Positions 51,438-60,797 are shown, counted from the stretch's first letter. The stretch is DNA of 64,000 bases from JALOLG01 sp963776935 (GCA_963776935.1 CAVZOP010000006.1:1-64000), one strand, 5' to 3'. Numbers and translations are program-made. The notes: a model not told the origin generated them from the letters alone.

Positions 51438-53679
51438 CTAATCGCCCAGTAGTCCCACCACGGTGGCCTGTTCCACCGCGTCGTGGCGCGACGAGACGCC
51501 CAGCTTGCGGTAGATCGACTGGAACTCGGAGTTGACCGTGTTGCGGGAGAGGAACAGCCGGGTCGCGACCTGCGCAATGGTCAAGTGTGTTTGCAAGTAC
51601 GGAAGCAGCCGGAGCTCGGCCGGGCTGAGCGGCGAAGCGCCCGCCCCTCCGACGTTCGCGTGCGTCGCGCGGACCCGGACGGCGTCGACCTCGTCGATGA
51701 GGCACCCGAGCGCGGGGCGGTGGATCAAGATGTCGTCGATCTCGTTGAGGAGGTGGCGGGCCGTCTTCGGCTCACTGAGGTCGAGATACGCCATGGCCAG
51801 CTGCAGCCGCAGCCGAACCGCGACGAACGGAACGGCGTGGGTAGCGGACGTGCGCGCACGCATCGCCCGCCCGAGCTGAACGCGCGCGTCATCGAGGTCA
51901 CCACGGTGCAGGGCCAGCCGGGCCGCACCGGCAAAGGTCAAGAGACCTTGGAGGTAGTCGTGCAATCGTCTGTGGTCGACGATGGCGAGCGCCCGCGTGC
52001 ACGCGGTCGGCAGCTTCCTGCCAGTCACCGGCATCCATCGCGAGCAAGGCGAGCTCGGCTTGGGAGACCGCCGAGCTCGTGTCATCGATGACCTGCGAGC
52101 GTCCGCACGACTCGACGAAAGCGGCGCGAGCGGCCTCACGATCGCCGATGAGCAAGTGCGCCTCGCCGAGCTCCATCAGCGCGGTGCGGCGCCACCGGCT
52201 CCACACCGGCTCGTGGACGACGGCGAATGTGGCGTCGGCCAACATCGACTCGGGTCCACTCGCGCACATCATCGCCCGCAACATCGCGCGGGCTGACTCG
52301 AAGGAGGTCGAGCCATCGCCCGGCGCGGAACCGAACGAGGCTGCCTCGGCGACGGCCGCCCAACGTTCCGCGGCGATCGAGTCACCGGTCAGCGCGCTCG
52401 CCCAACCAGCGAGTACGGCCAGCGGTGGGTAGCCCTCGATGTCCCGGTTTCCGAGCGCGCCGAACCAGCGCTGCACCGTCGACACCTGGCCGGCGTCATA
52501 GGTGGGAACGGCCAGTTCGGCCACCAGCTGAGCGGCCCGGTCGCGCTCGGACGTGTTCAACAGGTGCTCGAGAGCCAGCACCGGGGAACCATTGGCCTGG
52601 TACCAGTCGGCCGCTCGCAGGTGGAGCTTCGCGACCACGTCGGGCTCGATGCGACGAAGCTCGCCGAGCAGGAACTCCCGGAACAGCCCGTGGTAGCGGT
52701 ACCACTCCCGCCGACGGTCGAGCGGGACGAGGAATGAGTTGGAGGCCTCGAGGCGACGAAGTTGGTCGGCCGCGCCGGACGACTCAAGAACGGCGTCGCA
52801 GAGCGGACCGCACAGCTGATCGAGCACCGCCGTACACCGCAGGAACCGATGGAGGTTCTCGGGCAGTTGGATCATCGACTCGCGGTACAGGTAGTCGGCG
52901 AGGTAACGGTCGTCGCCGGTGACGGTGATCACCTGGCCGTTGCTCTCCCGGGCGATCAGAGCAGCAAGGTAGAGACCGGCCGGCCACCCTTCCGTTCGCT
53001 CGGTCACCGCAGCGGCCTGGTCAGACGTCAGGCCAACGTCTGCCGCGGCAAAGATCTGCTGGGCGCCGGCCGCGTCCAACGCCAGGTCAACAGCCGTGAA
53101 TTCCACCGCATCGCCCGACGCGCGCCAACGGGGCAGGTGCGGTTGCTCGGAACGACTTGCGGCCACGAACTGGGATCCCTTGGGGACCTTGGAGATCACG
53201 ATGCCCAGCACGTCGTGGCAGGCCGGCGATGCGAGCTCGTGAAGATCGTCCATCATGAACACGAAAGGAGTCGGGCTCGCGTGGAACGCCGCGGCCAGCC
53301 GCGGCGCCGCCCGGCCCAGGACCGACATTCCGGGCCCGCTCATACCGGCGACCAGGTCTGCGCCGGCCGGATCGACCCGAGCGTACGTGTGCGCCAGCAA
53401 AGCGACCAGGGCCGCTGGATCGTCGTCGAGCCGGTCGAGGGAGACCCAGGCCACACGACGATCCTCGGCACGCGCCCAATCCCCCAGAAAGGTCGACTTG
53501 CCGTAGCCGGCTGGCGCCGTCACCCCCACGACGCGGCAGTCGCTCGAACGAGCAGTCCTGATCAGCTCGGCACGTTCGACGACTCCTCGGCCAGGTTGCG
53601 GGACCGAAAGCTTGGCGTCGAGCAGCAGCCGGCCGAAATCAGGAGCTGGCGGGAACGCCTCGGGCCTGTCCTCAATCAC
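51438..53679 (-). CDS. MalT-like LuxR family ATP-dependent regulator (one frameshift)
   Basis: About 745 residues after joining near 52000. The N-terminal STAND ATPase has GVTAPAGYGKSTFLGDWAR (Walker A) and PFVFMMDDLHELAS (Walker B). A winged-helix and TPR-like sensor follow, with EWYRYHGLFREFLLGELRR typical of MalT-type proteins. The C-terminal LuxR helix-turn-helix is LSPAELRLLPYLQTHLTIAQVATRLFLSRNTVNSEFQSIYRKLG. It binds ATP and an inducer to activate transcription. No obvious target operon is adjacent. It lies at the left edge of the accessory block, with lower repeat density to the right. Confidence 0.84.
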
Positions 53680-54230
53680 GCCAAACCCTAGAACGGCGAT
53701 GAGCTCCGCCCGTACCGGACCAATGCGCTCAACCGCTCATGGCTGACCACGGCGAGGCGGCGCCTGACCCGCTGAATCCGCCTGTTTTTCGGCGGCTCTG
53801 GGTGGGTTGGTTTCTCATGTTGCGTGTCCCGGAACGTCGCCACGCAAAACGGTCCTCTTGGCCTCGCCCCTATGTGCCGGTCGAGGGCACCCGATGGCAC
53901 CGATCGATAGCTCGCCCACGACGCAGCGTCGACCCGCACAGTCCGGCCGAACTCGAACGCAACATAATCATGCGAACAATCCTCGGCGCATGGTGGAGGC
54001 GCCCGCCCCTAATGCCCGGTAGGTGCTCGCTTCACCGAGCCGTGAGGGCGCTCCGAACCTCGGCCTTCAGTGTCCCCGAATGTTCAGACCGTAGGAGCCG
54101 ACCGGCCGCCCCCGACCGCCGGATCGATGACGCTCCTCTCTGTCGTCGACCGGCACATCGGTGACGGTGCCAGCCGGCCGCCCGCCGAGCTTCGATGCGG
54201 CGTTTCACTGGCCAAGTCGCCGTTCGGAAG
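53680..54230. other. Intergenic stretch with no supported gene
   Basis: These 551 bp lie between the start of the LuxR gene and the end of the GTPase-partner gene. Open frames on both strands are short or Arg/Pro-rich and lack motifs. A small GC hairpin with a T-rich loop (CCGCC TGTTTTT CGGCGG) occurs near 53780. The base composition is a little lower in GC than the flanking catabolic region. Confidence 0.5.
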
Positions 54231-54602
54231 TCACCCCCGGGCCGACGGCGGCTCGGTCTTGTCCCAGACGCTTTCGAACTCGTCGGCGACCTCATGCCAG
54301 ATCCGCTGACGACCATCCTCAAGCGAGTTGATCCCATCGGCCCAGGGCCCGAGGAGGACGAAGTCGTGTGGGATGACTCTGCCGGCCGCGTCTCGCCTCT
54401 CGTCAGGATCTGGGAAGCGCAACGCCACCTTGTCGGCGACCCGACGCCAGGCTTCCGGCTGATCCCCGACCTGCGAGAAGGTGTCTTCGTACACGCCGAG
54501 CGGGTCCTCGAGTCCGCCGCTACGAAGAAACCGGAAGCCCCAGGTTCGCCCCCGAGTGGCCCAGATGAATCTGGCGTTCTCGTCTGTCGGACGCAAGCTC
54601 AT
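54231..54602 (-). CDS. Unknown 123-residue partner of the GTPase
   Basis: Unrecognised. The start overlaps the GTPase stop by four bases (54599-54602), so translation is coupled and both act together. Visible sequence has an aromatic opening (FIWATRGRTWGFRFLRSGGLEDP), a middle rich in charged residues (VADKVALRFPDPDERRDAAGRVIPHDFVLLGPW), and a C-terminal helix IWHEVADEFESVWDKTEP. No signal peptide or membrane segment is seen. It may be a sensor or effector linked to the GTPase. Confidence 0.72.
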   Translation of the reverse strand: MSLRPTDENARFIWATRGRTWGFRFLRSGGLEDPLGVYEDTFSQVGDQPEAWRRVADKVALRFPDPDERRDAAGRVIPHDFVLLGPWADGINSLEDGRQRIWHEVADEFESVWDKTEPPSARG

Positions 54603-55759
54603 CTTCGGCTCCTGAGAAGGACCCGCTTCTCTTCGCCGTCATCCAAGTCCAGCCGGAAGCGGGTCAGCACAGCTGCCATGTAGTCCTGCTTGGCCAGGGC
54701 TTCGGAGTTCATCTTCCTGAGTTGGTCGCCGCCGAGCTTGATCGCAGCGTCCATCGCAGCGTTCACGACTTCGCGACCGACCAACGCCACAAGGAGGCCT
54801 TTGGGGCCCGCAGCAAACTTGGCCTTGCCGATCAACGCGGCAGCCAGAGCTCCGGCGCCGCCCAGCAACTCCTCGACCACTTTCGCACCGATTTGCTTCT
54901 GCTCGACCCACTTGATGTGTCGCTCGAATGGAAGCATGGCGGCCAGTGGCAGGACCAGGTCGAGGCCAATGCGCTCGGTCACCTCAATCCTGTTCGGCTC
55001 GAACTTCGCCGACGAGAGCCTCACGAAGTCCTCACCCACGGCGAGGGCGTCGGGGGAATCCACGAGCCCCTCCAGCACCTTGCGCAGTTCGTCGAGGTCA
55101 TCGGAAGCCTTGCTGATGACGAGATCTCTGAACCCGAAGACGTCGAGTTCCGGCAGCAGATCGGCCTTTGACAACGCCAGGATCCAGATCCGCGGAAACC
55201 TGACGAGTGGTTTGCCGTCCTCCAACAGCTGATCCTCGAGCCTCAGCAGTCCGGTGCGGAAACTGCCCAGCAACGACTTCAGGTACCGTTCTTCTTCTCC
55301 AGCGTTGTCCAGCAACCGCTGACCATCGACGAGCAAGAAGGCGACATCAGAGCCGAGCAGAGACTTGAACGTGTCAACCCTGCGCTGGGCTTCCTCTGGC
55401 CCGCTTACGTCCTGCTCGAACCACTCCCCGGGGTAGTCATGCCAGACGAGACGCAAGGCGTCGAACGACTTGGGATTGTTCGCCTTGACGCCCTTGTCCC
55501 TCAGCTTCACTGAAAACGCGTAGGGGGTGGAGGCAAACCGGGTCGGGTCGGGGCGGCGCGCCGAATCTCTCATGCCCAGGTAGTTCCCATGCAGCCGGTG
55601 GCCCTGACCAGCGTCGTCCGCGGTGACATCGAACAGACTCGACTTCAGGAACTCAGGCTCCTGCATGGCTCCGTAGAACGAGGAGACCAGGACGGTCTTG
55701 CCACTGCCGCTCTCGCCGAACACTGCGATGTGCTGCTCAAGCACCTTGTTGAGTTGCAT
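54599..55759 (-). CDS. YcjX/TRAFAC-like P-loop GTPase
   Basis: The 386-residue protein has a Walker A GESGSGKT at residues 15-22, a switch II-like LVWHDYPGEWFEQD with Asp108, Gly111 and the D-Y-P-G-E-W string typical of YcjX/DUF463 proteins, and ILALSKADLL at about 193-202 as the guanine-recognising loop (S-K-A-D in place of N-K-x-D). Between the last two lies FLLVDGQRLL. The C-terminal third (about 295-345) is rich in Ala, Gly and Val and may contact membrane. Similar TRAFAC GTPases occur in predicted bacterial conflict systems. Here it is coupled to a small unknown gene. The ATG at 55759 has no obvious ribosome site. Confidence 0.82.
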   Translation of the reverse strand: MQLNKVLEQHIAVFGESGSGKTVLVSSFYGAMQEPEFLKSSLFDVTADDAGQGHRLHGNYLGMRDSARRPDPTRFASTPYAFSVKLRDKGVKANNPKSFDALRLVWHDYPGEWFEQDVSGPEEAQRRVDTFKSLLGSDVAFLLVDGQRLLDNAGEEERYLKSLLGSFRTGLLRLEDQLLEDGKPLVRFPRIWILALSKADLLPELDVFGFRDLVISKASDDLDELRKVLEGLVDSPDALAVGEDFVRLSSAKFEPNRIEVTERIGLDLVLPLAAMLPFERHIKWVEQKQIGAKVVEELLGGAGALAAALIGKAKFAAGPKGLLVALVGREVVNAAMDAAIKLGGDQLRKMNSEALAKQDYMAAVLTRFRLDLDDGEEKRVLLRSRR

Positions 55760-56547
55760 GTAAGGAACGTACTCCGCGGCAGGTCAGCGCCCGACCGTGG
55801 TCGAGCCAACGCTGGCGGCTCTCGGTATGACCCTGCAACGGGCAAGCGCAGCACGACCGGACGTGCGCGCCTGGGGCACGGATACCGCTCGGGTTCGCCC
55901 GCCCAGCTCTCGAGCACCCAGATCGGCGCCTACGGGCGAGGCCGACCGTCCCACAGCGCGCGCCGTCGGCGGCCAGCCGCTCCCTCCTAAGGCTGCCGGG
56001 TGTACCACTGCGGTGCGTGCTCGGTTGTGACGGGTTCTGGCCACGGCGTCGACCGCCGGGTACGAGCGGGACGGCGGTTGCGCGGCTCTTGCGTCGGCGA
56101 GCCTGTCAAGTGCGGTGCGACCTCGAGCGAGGGCCGTGAGTATCCCTCGGCCGAACCTTGGCAGCCTGCGTGAATGCAGCCGATTGCTGGCTACCAGCCG
56201 CGCTCGTGCCGACGCTCCGCGATCCGCTCCCGAACTCGCCGTTGCAGGTCTGAGTCCTGGCGGCGGGCCTGCTCCAATCGATCCTGAGTCGCAAATTCGC
56301 CGTGGAGACGTTTGAGGAAGACAGCCAAGGTGTCCGACGACGCTGGCGTGCGCGGCAGCGGACTGGACGTCGACTCCGTCAGCCGGATCGTCGGCCGTGA
56401 CCACAGCCAACTCCGCTCCGGGTTTCCTGCCGCGGTTCACGGGTGCTCGAGGCGATTCCCATTCGGCGCGAGTGATTGCCCATCGCTCGAAGCCCTGCTC
56501 TTGAACGAGGACGGCATTGGGCGTGCGTCGCCCGAAGCGGGCGGTGG
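55760..56547. other. Long intergenic region without a supported gene
   Basis: The 788 bp between the GTPase start and the methyltransferase end hold a long open minus-strand frame, but it is rich in Arg, Ala, Ser and Pro, without motifs, so I reject it. No tRNA, CRISPR or strong hairpin was found. Such a gap beside a two-gene operon could contain promoter elements or a decayed gene. Confidence 0.5.
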
Positions 56548-57168
56548 TCACCTGCGTTTGACGGCGATCGCCACTCCATCTCCGACCGGGACGGTGGTTG
56601 CGATCAAGCCGGGATCGTCGGCGAGCAGGTCGTGCATGGCGCGGATGCCGTCGATGTCGGCGCTGACAACGGCGTCCACGATCCGGCCGCGCCTGATCGC
56701 GTTGTCAGCAATCATGATCCCGCCCGGCCGCAGACGCTCGAGCGCAAGCCGCGTGTAATGCGGATAGTTGTCCTTGTCGGCGTCGATGAACGCCGCGTCG
56801 TAGGGACCAGGCAGCGTGGCCAACACGTCGACTCCGGCGCCACGATGGACGGTCACGCGATCGGCAAGGCCAGCTCGCGCGAACCAACCCTCAGCGGCAT
56901 CGGCGTGCAACGCCTCGATCTCGATCGTGTCCAACCGCCCACTCTGCGGTAGCTCGCGGGCGATCCAGACTCCGCTGTAGCCAAACAGTGTGCCGACCTC
57001 AAGCACCCGCGTCGCCGCGACCGCACGCACGAGCAACGCGATCAGGCGTCCCGTCTCGGCGCTGATCTGAATGGCGGGACCGCGTCGTTCGATATCGGCG
57101 CGCAACTCTTGCAGCAGCGTGTCCTCCGACCAGTAGCGCGACGAGAGGTAGTGCTCAAGCTGGTCCAC
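56548..57168 (-). CDS. Class I SAM-dependent O-methyltransferase
   Basis: The 206-residue protein is a caffeoyl-CoA/catechol O-methyltransferase-like enzyme: EVGTLFGYSGVWIARELP (motif I), LDTIEIEALHADAAEGWF, YDAAFIDADKDNYPHYTRLALERLRPGGIMIADNAI, with the metal-binding Asp-Asn pair. It methylates an oxygen nucleophile using SAM and a divalent ion. A TAGCCT box lies 7 nt before GTG 57168, so I prefer it to the longer frame at 57210. It lies in the recombinase-bearing region and may be cargo. Confidence 0.83.
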   Translation of the reverse strand: MDQLEHYLSSRYWSEDTLLQELRADIERRGPAIQISAETGRLIALLVRAVAATRVLEVGTLFGYSGVWIARELPQSGRLDTIEIEALHADAAEGWFARAGLADRVTVHRGAGVDVLATLPGPYDAAFIDADKDNYPHYTRLALERLRPGGIMIADNAIRRGRIVDAVVSADIDGIRAMHDLLADDPGLIATTVPVGDGVAIAVKRR

Positions 57169-57464
57169 GCGTCGCAGGCTAACGGTGACCACGGATCGAC
57201 CGCCCGACATCGCGGCTCGCGATCCGTCGCCGGAGGCGCATCGAGCTGCCGATCTCGCGCCGGGCCCCGATACGCGATGCGCTCAGAACGGGCGCACCGA
57301 ACATCGAGCACAGAACGACGCGCATCGGCCTACTCCGATCCACTCATATCGGCGCATCCGCGCTGGACTTCGCCGTCAGACCACACACTGCATGAGCGAC
57401 CATCGGATAGCGCCGATTGCCCTGATGTGCGGCCGGTTCAAGGGCGTTATGTGCGGGGTGAGGC

Positions 57465-58379
57465 TCAGCGGGCGGCGCCGGCGATGAACGTGGCGACGAT
57501 GTAGGTGGCGTGTCGGTCGAGTGAGACGCGGGCGCGGTCGTAACGCATCGTGGTTCTCGGGTCGGCGTGGGACGCTGCTTCTTGGACGTCTCGGAGGGGT
57601 ACGCCGGCATCGAGGGCGGCGGTGATGAACCCGTGGCGCAGGGTGTGCGGGCCGACGTGCTTGACGATCCCGGCGGCCTTGGCGATTCGTCTCACGATCC
57701 TGGCTGCGGCGTGGCGATCGAGACGACCGCCGTCGTTGCTGTACATGATGGTGCCTTCGAAACGTTCGCCGACGACGAGGTCGATCGCCCGTGCGGTGCG
57801 TGGGGCGAGCGGCATGACGACGGTCTTGCCGCCCTTGCGCAGCACGGTCAGTGTGCGGTGGCCGCGTTCCAGGGCGAGGTCCTCGATTCGGGCGCCGATC
57901 GCTTCGGACACCCGCAGACCGTTGAGCGCCAGCAGCGAGATCAAGGCGTGGTCGCGGGCACCGCCGAGACCGGCGGCGACCAGCATCGCACCGAGCTCGT
58001 TGCGGTCCAGTCCGACGGCGTGGGACTCGTAGTCCAACTTGGGTCGGCGCACATGCACCGCAGGTGAGTGTTCGATCAGACCTTCTTGTTCGGCGTATCG
58101 GTAGAAGCAGGTGATCGTGCCCAACCGGCGTGCGATCGTCGCCCGCGACCGGCCGCGTGCCTCGAGCTCGCGGGCGAACGCTTCGATGTGAACCCGCCGG
58201 GTCTCGAACAGACGCATCCCGACGCCTGTCACCCAGGCCGCGAACTGGCGGAGGTCGAGCGCATAGGCGTCGCGGGTGAGGCCGGAATAGCCGGCCAAGA
58301 AGCCGCTCAATGCGAGCGTCTCGGGATCGGTGAACAACTCATCTCGGGTGCACGCGAGTGCCCCGCTCGACTCCAACAT
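57465..58379 (-). CDS. Tyrosine recombinase/integrase
   Basis: The intact 304-residue recombinase has an N-terminal SAM-like core-binding domain (about 20-105) and a catalytic domain with the complete pentad: Arg156 in LNGLRVSEA, Lys185 in RKGGKTVVMP, His245 and Arg248 in HTLRHGF, His271 in ASHADPRTT and Tyr280 in TTMRYDR. It is of the XerC/integron/phage type. It sits 1.4 kb left of a 3' tRNA-Thr scar at 59821, the natural place for an element integrase. Only a small hypothetical protein is next to it, with no excisionase visible. Confidence 0.93.
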   Translation of the reverse strand: MLESSGALACTRDELFTDPETLALSGFLAGYSGLTRDAYALDLRQFAAWVTGVGMRLFETRRVHIEAFARELEARGRSRATIARRLGTITCFYRYAEQEGLIEHSPAVHVRRPKLDYESHAVGLDRNELGAMLVAAGLGGARDHALISLLALNGLRVSEAIGARIEDLALERGHRTLTVLRKGGKTVVMPLAPRTARAIDLVVGERFEGTIMYSNDGGRLDRHAAARIVRRIAKAAGIVKHVGPHTLRHGFITAALDAGVPLRDVQEAASHADPRTTMRYDRARVSLDRHATYIVATFIAGAAR

Positions 58380-58442
58380 GACGATGCCTCCAACTCGCTA
58401 GTCGTTGAGGGCATCCACACGAGCGGACCCGCGCCGGGCGGG

Positions 58443-58805
58443 TCAATCGCTCGATGTCAGCGAGCTTCGGCGCAACTCGGAGCAGATCTCCGCGACGCTC
58501 ACGGCCCGCCGCTCCGCAGCAGCGCGAACGAACACAACCACCGCATCGAACGCATGCGACCACAAGTCGTCATGGCGCCACCACGAGGTGTCCTCCGGCT
58601 CGACGCCCACCGCGATCAGAATCGCCGCCTGCAGCGCATAGCGACGCTTCCGATGGGCCGTGTTCCCTCGAGCTGGCCACTCCGGAAGCAACCGGCGATC
58701 CAGTCCTTCCAACTCGAGCGGGGCATCCCGCGACACCTGACACGCAGCGAAAGCCTCGGCGGCAAGATCGAGCAGCGGCCGTGGAGACATCGCAGGATCG
58801 GACAT
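58443..58805 (-). CDS. Hypothetical protein
   Basis: Unrecognised, 120 residues if started at ATG 58805. A leader SPRPLLDLAAEAFAACQVSRDAPLELEGLDRRLLPEWPARG is followed by HRKRRYALQAAILIAVGVEP, WWRHDDLWSHAFDAVVVFVRAAAERR and SVAEICSELRRSS, mostly helical. The frame may extend upstream to 58961. It lies directly upstream of the recombinase on the same strand and could be an accessory protein for it, though no HTH is evident. Confidence 0.55.
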   Translation of the reverse strand: MSDPAMSPRPLLDLAAEAFAACQVSRDAPLELEGLDRRLLPEWPARGNTAHRKRRYALQAAILIAVGVEPEDTSWWRHDDLWSHAFDAVVVFVRAAAERRAVSVAEICSELRRSSLTSSD

Positions 58806-59061
58806 GAACCGGTCGCCGACCGAGCCGTGTAGGTCGCTCAGCGCAGCCCCCTGTGCGAGGCCGTCGAGCACGACATCAACAAGATCGCCGGATTCCGCAC
58901 TCACACCTGCAGCCTGACCACGCTCTCCGACGCGGTCAAGTGACCCTTGTTCGAAGCGCACATACCATCAGGGCATTAGGTGCGGGTGTTGCGAAGCCGC
59001 CCACCGTGCTTCTGACAGGATGCCGAGGGTGTCGCCGGATGGCGGCTCGGGAGGGACGGCC

Positions 59062-59481
59062 GTGTCGGGCGAACGGGAACTAGTGGAGCAACAGGTCTCA
59101 GCAGCGTTTTCCCAGAACTACGCCAAGCTCACTGAGTGCTATGCGAAGGGCGTCCGCTACGTCGACCCCGACGGCGTGTGGACCGGGGTCGATGCTGTGC
59201 TGGCTCACGTGAAGGAAGTCTTCGTCCCGTTCCCCGGGATGAGCTTTGACGTCGAGTCGATCTACGACGGCGAGGGCTGGGCGATTGCGGAGGGGGTTGT
59301 GACCGGCAAGAACACCGGGCCGTTGGTGATGCCCGACGGCTCCACGCTCCCCGCTACTGGGCGCGACGTCGAAGTCAGAACGGTGGTCGTTTACGAGCTA
59401 CGCGATGGTGCGATCACAGCGGAGCGGAACTACTGGGACAACATGGCGATCTACGCGCAGCTTGGCCTGTTGCCTGAATGA
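59062..59481 (+). CDS. SnoaL/NTF2-like protein
   Basis: The 139-residue protein has a helical start (ERELVEQQVSAAFSQNYAKLTECYA) and a beta-sheet with VDAVLAHVKEVFVPFPGMSFDVESIYDGEGWAIAEGVVTGKN and VYELRDGAITAERNYWDNMAIYAQLGLLPE, which is the SnoaL-like polyketide cyclase/NTF2 fold. GGGAGGGACGGCC precedes GTG 59062. Substrate unknown. Confidence 0.78.
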   Translation: MSGERELVEQQVSAAFSQNYAKLTECYAKGVRYVDPDGVWTGVDAVLAHVKEVFVPFPGMSFDVESIYDGEGWAIAEGVVTGKNTGPLVMPDGSTLPATGRDVEVRTVVVYELRDGAITAERNYWDNMAIYAQLGLLPE

Positions 59482-59820
59482 CCTGAAGGTCATCGGCCGG
59501 ACTGCCCAACCAAATGCATTGGGAGAGGCGCAGAACTGCCGATCCGCGCTTCCGCTGCGACACGCGATCCGCCCAGAACGCACGCGCCGAAGCGCAAGGC
59601 GCAGATCCCCGCCCTGAAACCTGAGAACAATCACGGAGGGCGGACAAAGCATTGCCGCCCCGACGCCGGCTGGTGTCGCCCCGAGTGTCCACGGATTGTC
59701 CACGAACGTGTCACCACAGGACGTCACGAGACGGAATAGGCTGGACGACGAAGTCGCGAATCGCCTGCTCAGGCGGTACGAGACGTCAAAGAACGACACT
59801 GTGTGGACGGCTCAGACGTC

Positions 59821-59863
59821 CCTTGTAATCATGAGGTCGTGGGTTCGATTCCCACACCCGGCT
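59821..59863 (+). pseudogene. 3' half of tRNA-Thr (UGU), likely attachment-site scar
   Basis: The sequence begins in an anticodon loop (CTTGTAATC, anticodon TGT), has a complete T arm (GTGGG TTCGATT CCCAC) and an acceptor 3' strand ACCCGGC followed by T. A matching GCCGGGT 5' acceptor and D arm are absent upstream, so this is not a complete tRNA. Breakage in the anticodon loop is as in the tRNA-Leu duplication. It lies 1.4 kb to the right of the tyrosine recombinase. No intact tRNA-Thr is seen in the window. Confidence 0.65.
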
Positions 59864-59890
59864 CGACAAAGGTTCCGGCTCGACAAAGGT
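59859..59890. repeat. 15-bp direct repeat at the tRNA-Thr scar
   Basis: CGGCTCGACAAAGGT occurs at 59859-59873 and 59876-59890, separated by 2 bp. The first copy overlaps the tRNA 3' end. Short flanking duplications are frequent at recombination junctions. Confidence 0.85.
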
Positions 59891-60200
59891 CCAGCTCAGG
59901 GCGTTAGCCACTGATGACGCACCGCCTTGAAACGGGGTCAGTGTCCACGGATGACTCGGAACCGATCGCGGCTGGGCCATTGAACGCGTGTGGCGAGGAG
60001 AAGCGGAATCCGGAGACGCGCGAGGGGTGAGAAGTCGGCGACTGTGTCACGTTCGAAGATGGACGTCCCGACACGCGCCACTCTCCGTCTCGACATGCTT
60101 CGACGATCGGCGGCGAACCGCCCCGGCTATCGTTGCGTCGCCATTGACGAACGCGGCGTACGGCGTCAACCACCTGTACGACGTCAGAAGGAGACGGCTG

Positions 60201-60797
60201 ATGGCGGATCCGATCGAGGACATCATCGGGGACTACCGGGCATTCGCCGCGCAGCAGCGAGACCGGCTGGCCACACGCGGCATCGACATCACCCCATACG
60301 AACTCAGCCACCTCGCGTACCGGGTCCCCGAGTGGGACCAGTACGTGCGTGTGCGGGGGCTCATCGAACGCGACGCGGTCGCCAATCGCGAGAACGTCTG
60401 GAACGGCCGCCCGATCTCCTTGATCGTTCCCGCCGAGCCGCTCGAAGTCCTCGACGGCAAGGTCGTCCCGCTCATCGAGCTCATCCCGCCCCTGCACCAG
60501 CGCGTCTACAAGATGGGGTTGGAGCACCTCGGCGTCGTGGTCGGCGACACGTTCGACGCGTTCGTCGAAGCCCACAAGCCGGTTCTGACGGGACAGCAAT
60601 TCCAGGGTCCGAACAGCACACCCGACCCCGTCTACATCTTGTTCGAGGACTTCACCCACGTGAAGTTCTATCGGCTTTCACTGAAAGCATCCGTCGAGCT
60701 CGATGGTGGCCCGTTCGACGACGGGTTCCATCACGTCGACGACTGGGTGCCCCAGCGGCTCGTGACGGCGACCGGCCCGAACCCGCTACCGCGATGA
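60201..60797 (+). CDS. YecM-like VOC-fold protein
   Basis: The 198-residue protein resembles YecM: IIGDYRAFAAQQRDRLATRGIDITPYELSHLAYRV, NGRPISLIVPAEPLEVLDGKVVPLIELIPP, VYKMGLEHLGVVVG. YecM has a vicinal-oxygen-chelate-like fold and a predicted metal site; its role is unknown. AAGGAGACGGCTG precedes ATG 60201. Frame intact. Confidence 0.72.
   Translation: MADPIEDIIGDYRAFAAQQRDRLATRGIDITPYELSHLAYRVPEWDQYVRVRGLIERDAVANRENVWNGRPISLIVPAEPLEVLDGKVVPLIELIPPLHQRVYKMGLEHLGVVVGDTFDAFVEAHKPVLTGQQFQGPNSTPDPVYILFEDFTHVKFYRLSLKASVELDGGPFDDGFHHVDDWVPQRLVTATGPNPLPR

Larger units (their letters stand above)
59482..60200. other. Intergenic region with tRNA-Thr scar and direct repeats
   Basis: These 719 bp contain no gene I can support. 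They hold the tRNA-Thr 3' fragment (59821-59863) and a 15-bp direct repeat CGGCTCGACAAAGGT at 59859-59873 and 59876-59890, which overlaps the tRNA end. AAGGAGACGGCTG at the right end is the ribosome site of the next gene. Confidence 0.55.

Noticed and set aside
55784..56551. A 255-codon minus-strand frame in the gap beside the GTPase operon
   Set aside because: The product is Arg/Ala/Ser/Pro-rich without hydrophobic cores or motifs, and no start signal is present; treated as non-coding.
59821..59863. A complete tRNA-Thr gene
   Set aside because: The T arm and acceptor 3' strand are present, but no pairing 5' acceptor or D arm exists upstream, so only a half tRNA remains.
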